Positions 6,179 through 9,080 of a stretch of 9,080 nt of DNA are shown in pieces. Each line of letters starts with the position of its first letter. Positions within the stretch are counted from its first letter, which is position 1. Under the pieces are notes generated by a model. It made no database searches. It saw nothing but the letters and a program-made list of their open reading frames with translations, and was not told where the DNA came from. Source of the DNA: a bacterium (lineage in GTDB: Bacteria > Actinomycetota > Acidimicrobiia > Spongiisociales > UBA11373); the NCBI GenBank assembly GCA_013202595.1, contig JABMPV010000079.1, positions 1 through 9,080 of the forward strand, read 5' to 3'. Position numbers and translations under genes: made by a program.

Positions 6179-7843
6179 TCATCCGCACTCGGAAGTGCCG
6201 CCTGACGGCTCTCCTGCGGAGACCCGGGCCAGGAGGTCTGCCACCGCGGCTCTCGCTCGCGGGGCGCTGGCAATCGGCAGGTTCATGTAGTTGACCTCAC
6301 CCGTCGAGTGGGTGATCGCCAGGGTGGCGATCTCACCATTGCCGAGGCGGCCGACGGCCTCGATGATCTTCGGCAGGAATTCCAGCGGGACGGTGCTGGT
6401 GGTGGACGATCTCACTGCGGCGAGAATGCGGGGAAATCGCGTGAGGATCGTGGCAGGGTCCAGTGCAGCCGCGACATCACGCAGCATGCACCGCTGGCGC
6501 AGCATGCGCGTCGTGTCCGACGACCCGGTCCTGTTGCGCACGTACGCCAGTGCGGTGCGCCCATCCAGAAGGTGGGTGCCGGGGGTGATCTCGATCGAGA
6601 TGGGGTCCTCGCCCTCCTTTGCAGGGGAGAAGGCGATGTCCATGGTTTCCGTCGTGTTGACGGTCACGCCGCCGATCGCATCCACCAGGTCGACGAACCC
6701 GGCGAAATCCACGAGCACGTAATAGTCGATCGGGATCCCCAGGAACACCTCGAGCGCTTGGCGCAGCGCCTCCATGCCGGGATCCGGTGCGTCGGGGAAC
6801 GTGCGCACCCAATTGGCGGCGAGCACGTGCAGGTAGTTGATCCGGTCGAAGAAGCAGTCGCAGGGGACCGTCGGTTGGCGTTCCGGTGGTTCCTGTCCGG
6901 CGGCCAACGCCTCCTCGACCAACTCGTCGTGCTCGCGTCCTTCGTGCCAATCCTGTACCTGCTGCATGGTGTTGTAGCGGGACCACGCGGCGGGGAGGGG
7001 CACCCGGGTGAGCGCGCGGGAGACACTGATGAGCGCTGAACGGCCCGTCTGAAGATCGAGGGTTGCCACCATCATCACGTCGGTGCGCAGATCGCTGCGC
7101 CCCGGGCCGAAGTCGCCGCCCGCGAGCAGGATGGTGATGCGGTCCTCGCCCAGCGCTGCGGCCAGCGCCGCCTCGGGCGATGTCGTCGGTGTCGTCAGGT
7201 GGGGAGCGATCGGCTCGGTGGTGGTCGTGGTGATCGGCCCGACCGTCGTGGTCGGAGACGCTGCGAGCGTCGAGGTGCTTCCGGTTGTCGTGGTGGTCTC
7301 CTCGACGATCACGGGTCCGAGGTCGATCTCCCTGACACCCCCGGCGAGCAACTCGGCTTCGCGTTCGGCCAGGGGGGCCACTTCGGGGTCGAACACGGTC
7401 TCGAGCACGTCGATGGCATCGACCGCGTACCCGTGGACGATCGCATGGGGGATCAGCAGGACGCCGAGGACGATGAGCGCCGGCACCGAGAGCCTCAGCG
7501 GTCTCACCCCTGTGGTCGCCGGCCGAGCACCCAGGCGCCAGGCGTCGACGACCGCTGCGATCCTGATTCCGGCGGCCACGGCGTTCACGGCGACGATCGC
7601 CCACAGCCACCCCGGTTGGACGGCGATCTCCAGTGCTGCGATGGTGCCGCGCCCGGCGAGCAGTGCTGCCGCGGTCAATCCCACCACCGAGGGGATGGCC
7701 AGGACGACACCTCTGACCCGGTATCCCAGCCACCACTGTCCGGCGCCCGGAATCAGGGCCGAGAGCAGTGCGGCTGCGAGGCGACCGCGGTCCGGGCTTT
7801 CCTCCATGCCCCAACCCTGGCACGACTGGCGAGTTGCGCGCAC
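6179..7843 (-). CDS. LytR-CpsA-Psr (LCP) family cell-wall glycopolymer ligase, multi-helix N-terminus
   Basis: 554 residues. The N-terminal part holds the motif SALIPGAGQWWLG (28-40) and about three membrane helices (45-64, 80-105, 118-141). A Thr/Pro-rich linker (183-222) leads to an extracytoplasmic LCP domain (about 234-540). Family signatures: GGDFGPGRSDLRTD with Asp244, Arg253 and Asp255; SVSRA with Arg276; DRIN (333-336) in place of KIN; IDYYVLVDFAGFVDLVDAIGGV; LDGRTALAYVRNR with Arg436/Arg438; and RQ at 449-450. LCP enzymes transfer polyprenyl-phosphate-linked glycopolymers to peptidoglycan or related acceptors outside the membrane. Odd points: the Asp after Arg276 (usual PRD) is Ala, and a 50-residue insert carrying CDC (328-330) precedes the DRIN motif. 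No LytR_C domain follows. The GTG at 7843 is chosen for its GGAGGG seven bases upstream; the ATG at 7807 (twelve residues shorter, weaker AGGG) is a real alternative. Confidence 0.9.
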   Translation of the reverse strand: MRATRQSCQGWGMEESPDRGRLAAALLSALIPGAGQWWLGYRVRGVVLAIPSVVGLTAAALLAGRGTIAALEIAVQPGWLWAIVAVNAVAAGIRIAAVVDAWRLGARPATTGVRPLRLSVPALIVLGVLLIPHAIVHGYAVDAIDVLETVFDPEVAPLAEREAELLAGGVREIDLGPVIVEETTTTTGSTSTLAASPTTTVGPITTTTTEPIAPHLTTPTTSPEAALAAALGEDRITILLAGGDFGPGRSDLRTDVMMVATLDLQTGRSALISVSRALTRVPLPAAWSRYNTMQQVQDWHEGREHDELVEEALAAGQEPPERQPTVPCDCFFDRINYLHVLAANWVRTFPDAPDPGMEALRQALEVFLGIPIDYYVLVDFAGFVDLVDAIGGVTVNTTETMDIAFSPAKEGEDPISIEITPGTHLLDGRTALAYVRNRTGSSDTTRMLRQRCMLRDVAAALDPATILTRFPRILAAVRSSTTSTVPLEFLPKIIEAVGRLGNGEIATLAITHSTGEVNYMNLPIASAPRARAAVADLLARVSAGEPSGGTSECG

Positions 7844-7847
7844 ACGA

Positions 7848-7874
7848 CGGCCCTCCGGCGACCCGGGAGGGCCG
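7848..7874. promoter_or_regulatory. Perfect inverted repeat covering the LCP ribosome-binding site
   Basis: CGGCCCTCC (7848-7856) and GGAGGGCCG (7866-7874) are exact reverse complements, 9 bp with a 9-base spacer, in the 74-base gap between the divergent LCP and iorA genes. In the LCP mRNA one arm contains the GGAGGG that would pair with 16S rRNA for the GTG at 7843, so the hairpin would mask it. It could instead be a dimeric-regulator operator. The repeat is seen directly; the function is inference. Confidence 0.5.
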
Positions 7875-7905
7875 GAAGACCCCGGCGGCGGCGTTCCCGC
7901 ACACG

Positions 7906-7911
7906 TACCGT
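7906..7911 (+). promoter_or_regulatory. Candidate -10 box for a leaderless iorA transcript
   Basis: TACCGT fits TANNNT and ends six bases before the GTG at 7918. The start has no proper Shine-Dalgarno sequence (only GGGG next to the codon), so a leaderless mRNA is a consistent reading. No recognisable -35 element lies about 17 bases upstream, where the sequence is GC-rich. Confidence 0.35.
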
Positions 7912-7917
7912 TGGGGT

Positions 7918-9080
7918 GTGACCACAGACGAGCGCGCTCCGGTCCTCCTCGGTGACGAGGCCGTGGCCCGGGGGGCTATCGACGCAGGGATAACCGCCGC
8001 CTACTCATATCCCGGCACGCCCTCGACCGAGATCTTCGAGCATCTGCAGCACATCGCCCCGGACGACGTCGTCGCCCACTGGTCGGCCAACGAGAAGACG
8101 GCGTATGAGGCGGCGCTCGGTGTGTCGATGATGGGCAGGCGGGTGCTGGTGTCGATGAAGCACGTGGGGCTGAACGTCGCTGCGGATCCGTTCGTCAACT
8201 CGGCTCTGGTGGCAATCGGCGGAGGCCTGGTGGTTGCCGTCGCTGATGACCCGGGCATGCACTCGTCCCAGAACGAGCAGGACAGCAGGGTCCTCGCCGA
8301 TTTCTCTCGCATCCCCTGCCTCGAACCGGCCGACCAGCAGGAGGCGTACGAGATGACCAGGGAGGCGTTCGACGTCTCCGAGCGGTTCGGGGTGCCGGTG
8401 CTCCTTCGTCTGGTCACCCGCCTGTGCCACGGGCGGGCCCCGGTCATCTCTGCTCCACCGATCGGCCAACAGCCGCTGCGCAAGCCGGCAGATCACAGGG
8501 ATTGGACGCTGCTGCCCGGCAACGCACGCCGCCTGTGGCGCGAACTGCTCGACCTGCAGCCGGTACTGCGGGAGTGGGCGGCAGCATCGCCCCACTCGTT
8601 CCTGCATCGGTCCGAAGGCGATCGCGGCCTCGGTGTCATCACCACCGGCCTGGCCCGCAACCACTACATGGAGATCCTCCCCGAGCTCGACTTCACCCCG
8701 TCCCACCTGCACGTCGGCGCCTACCCGGCACCGGCGGATGCCATCAGGGAACTGGCGGATCGGGTCGATCGGGTGCTGGTCCTGGAAGAGGGATATCCCT
8801 TCGTCGAGCGAATGGTCCGCGGCGTGCTCCCTCACAGGTGGACGGTGGAAGGCCGGATGAGCGGCGAGGTTCCCGAGGATGGCGAGTCGTCACCCGACAC
8901 GGTGAGGACTGCACTCGGTCTGGCGCCCAGGAATCGGGTGTCCATCGACCTCTTCGACCTTCCGGGACGCCCACCGCAATTGTGCAGGGGCTGTCCGCAC
9001 GGCGACTCCTACGCGGCCGTCAACAAGGTGATCGCGGAGTTCGACCAATCGGTCGTGACCTCCGACATCGGGTGCTACAC
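7918..9080 (+). CDS. iorA: Indolepyruvate:ferredoxin oxidoreductase, alpha subunit (IorA type), 3' end outside window
   Basis: 387 codons are visible from a GTG start, and the frame is still open at the window end. IorA uses thiamine diphosphate to decarboxylate aryl pyruvates (indolepyruvate, phenylpyruvate) oxidatively to aryl-acetyl-CoA, passing electrons to ferredoxin together with the IorB subunit; it is cytoplasmic. Visible signatures: LLGDEAVARGAIDAG and YSYPGTPSTEIFE (residues 29-41); NEKTAYEAA with Glu59, expected to activate the cofactor; MKHVGLNVAADPFVNSA (80-96); DDPGMHSSQNEQDSR (110-124); CRGCPH with Cys356 and Cys359, the CxxCPH motif at the start of the cofactor-binding domain; and SDIGCY (382-387), normally GDIGCYT. 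Most homologues read CPGCPH and GDIG, so two positions are variant. The GTG start fits the family N-terminus. It is divergent from the LCP gene; an iorB gene would be expected beyond the window but cannot be seen. Confidence 0.92.
   Translation, partial: MTTDERAPVLLGDEAVARGAIDAGITAAYSYPGTPSTEIFEHLQHIAPDDVVAHWSANEKTAYEAALGVSMMGRRVLVSMKHVGLNVAADPFVNSALVAIGGGLVVAVADDPGMHSSQNEQDSRVLADFSRIPCLEPADQQEAYEMTREAFDVSERFGVPVLLRLVTRLCHGRAPVISAPPIGQQPLRKPADHRDWTLLPGNARRLWRELLDLQPVLREWAAASPHSFLHRSEGDRGLGVITTGLARNHYMEILPELDFTPSHLHVGAYPAPADAIRELADRVDRVLVLEEGYPFVERMVRGVLPHRWTVEGRMSGEVPEDGESSPDTVRTALGLAPRNRVSIDLFDLPGRPPQLCRGCPHGDSYAAVNKVIAEFDQSVVTSDIGCY

Noticed and set aside
6477..7925. Long minus-strand open frame (482 codons) overlapping the LCP gene
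   Set aside because: It runs out of frame through the LCP gene and encodes an Arg/His/Gly/Pro-rich product without domains, typical of shadow frames in GC-rich DNA. The LCP frame has clear family motifs.
8005..8835. Minus-strand open frame of 276 codons opposite iorA
   Set aside because: It is antisense to a well-supported iorA frame, has no recognisable motif, and its composition fits a mirror of GC-rich codons.

Overview
The window is GC-rich and reads as chromosomal DNA from a high-GC actinobacterium, possibly of the Acidimicrobiia type. This rests on GC-rich third codon positions, several GTG starts, TANNNT-type -10 boxes lying directly against start codons that lack a Shine-Dalgarno sequence, Thr/Ser-rich linkers in exported proteins, and an LCP-family wall protein with a polytopic N-terminus. 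The taxonomic call is an inference. I see no mobile element, CRISPR array, tRNA or rRNA. Coding density is high, and the longest gene-free stretch is about 100 bases.

Layout: (1) Positions 1-120 are a short region downstream of the lipoprotein gene. It may hold the last 12 codons of a plus-strand gene and a small stem-loop. (2) Positions 121-4349, minus strand, form a tightly coupled four-gene cassette: ABC ATPase (4349-3642), FtsX-type permease 1 (3642-2533), FtsX-type permease 2 (2536-1448) and a large lipoprotein (1437-121). The junctions are a 1-base overlap (TGATG), a 4-base overlap (GTGA) and a 10-base gap, so the products very probably act together. The set resembles a LolCDE/MacB-type ABC machine with its own extracytoplasmic lipid-anchored partner. 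(3) Positions 4399-6078, minus strand, encode a 559-residue protein with an N-terminal Rossmann fold that I cannot assign to a named enzyme. (4) Positions 6179-7843, minus strand, encode a membrane-anchored LytR-CpsA-Psr (LCP) protein, expected to attach glycopolymers to the cell wall. (5) From 7918, plus strand and divergent from the LCP gene, runs the first 387 codons of an indolepyruvate:ferredoxin oxidoreductase alpha subunit (IorA type), cut by the window end.

The most interesting items are the ATPase, two unlike permeases and lipoprotein cassette; the uncharacterised 559-residue Rossmann protein; and the short divergent region at 7844-7917. There a perfect 9-bp inverted repeat would hide the LCP ribosome-binding site, and a -10-like box lies six bases from the iorA start codon. 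Apart from adjacency, nothing links the redox enzyme functionally to the envelope genes.
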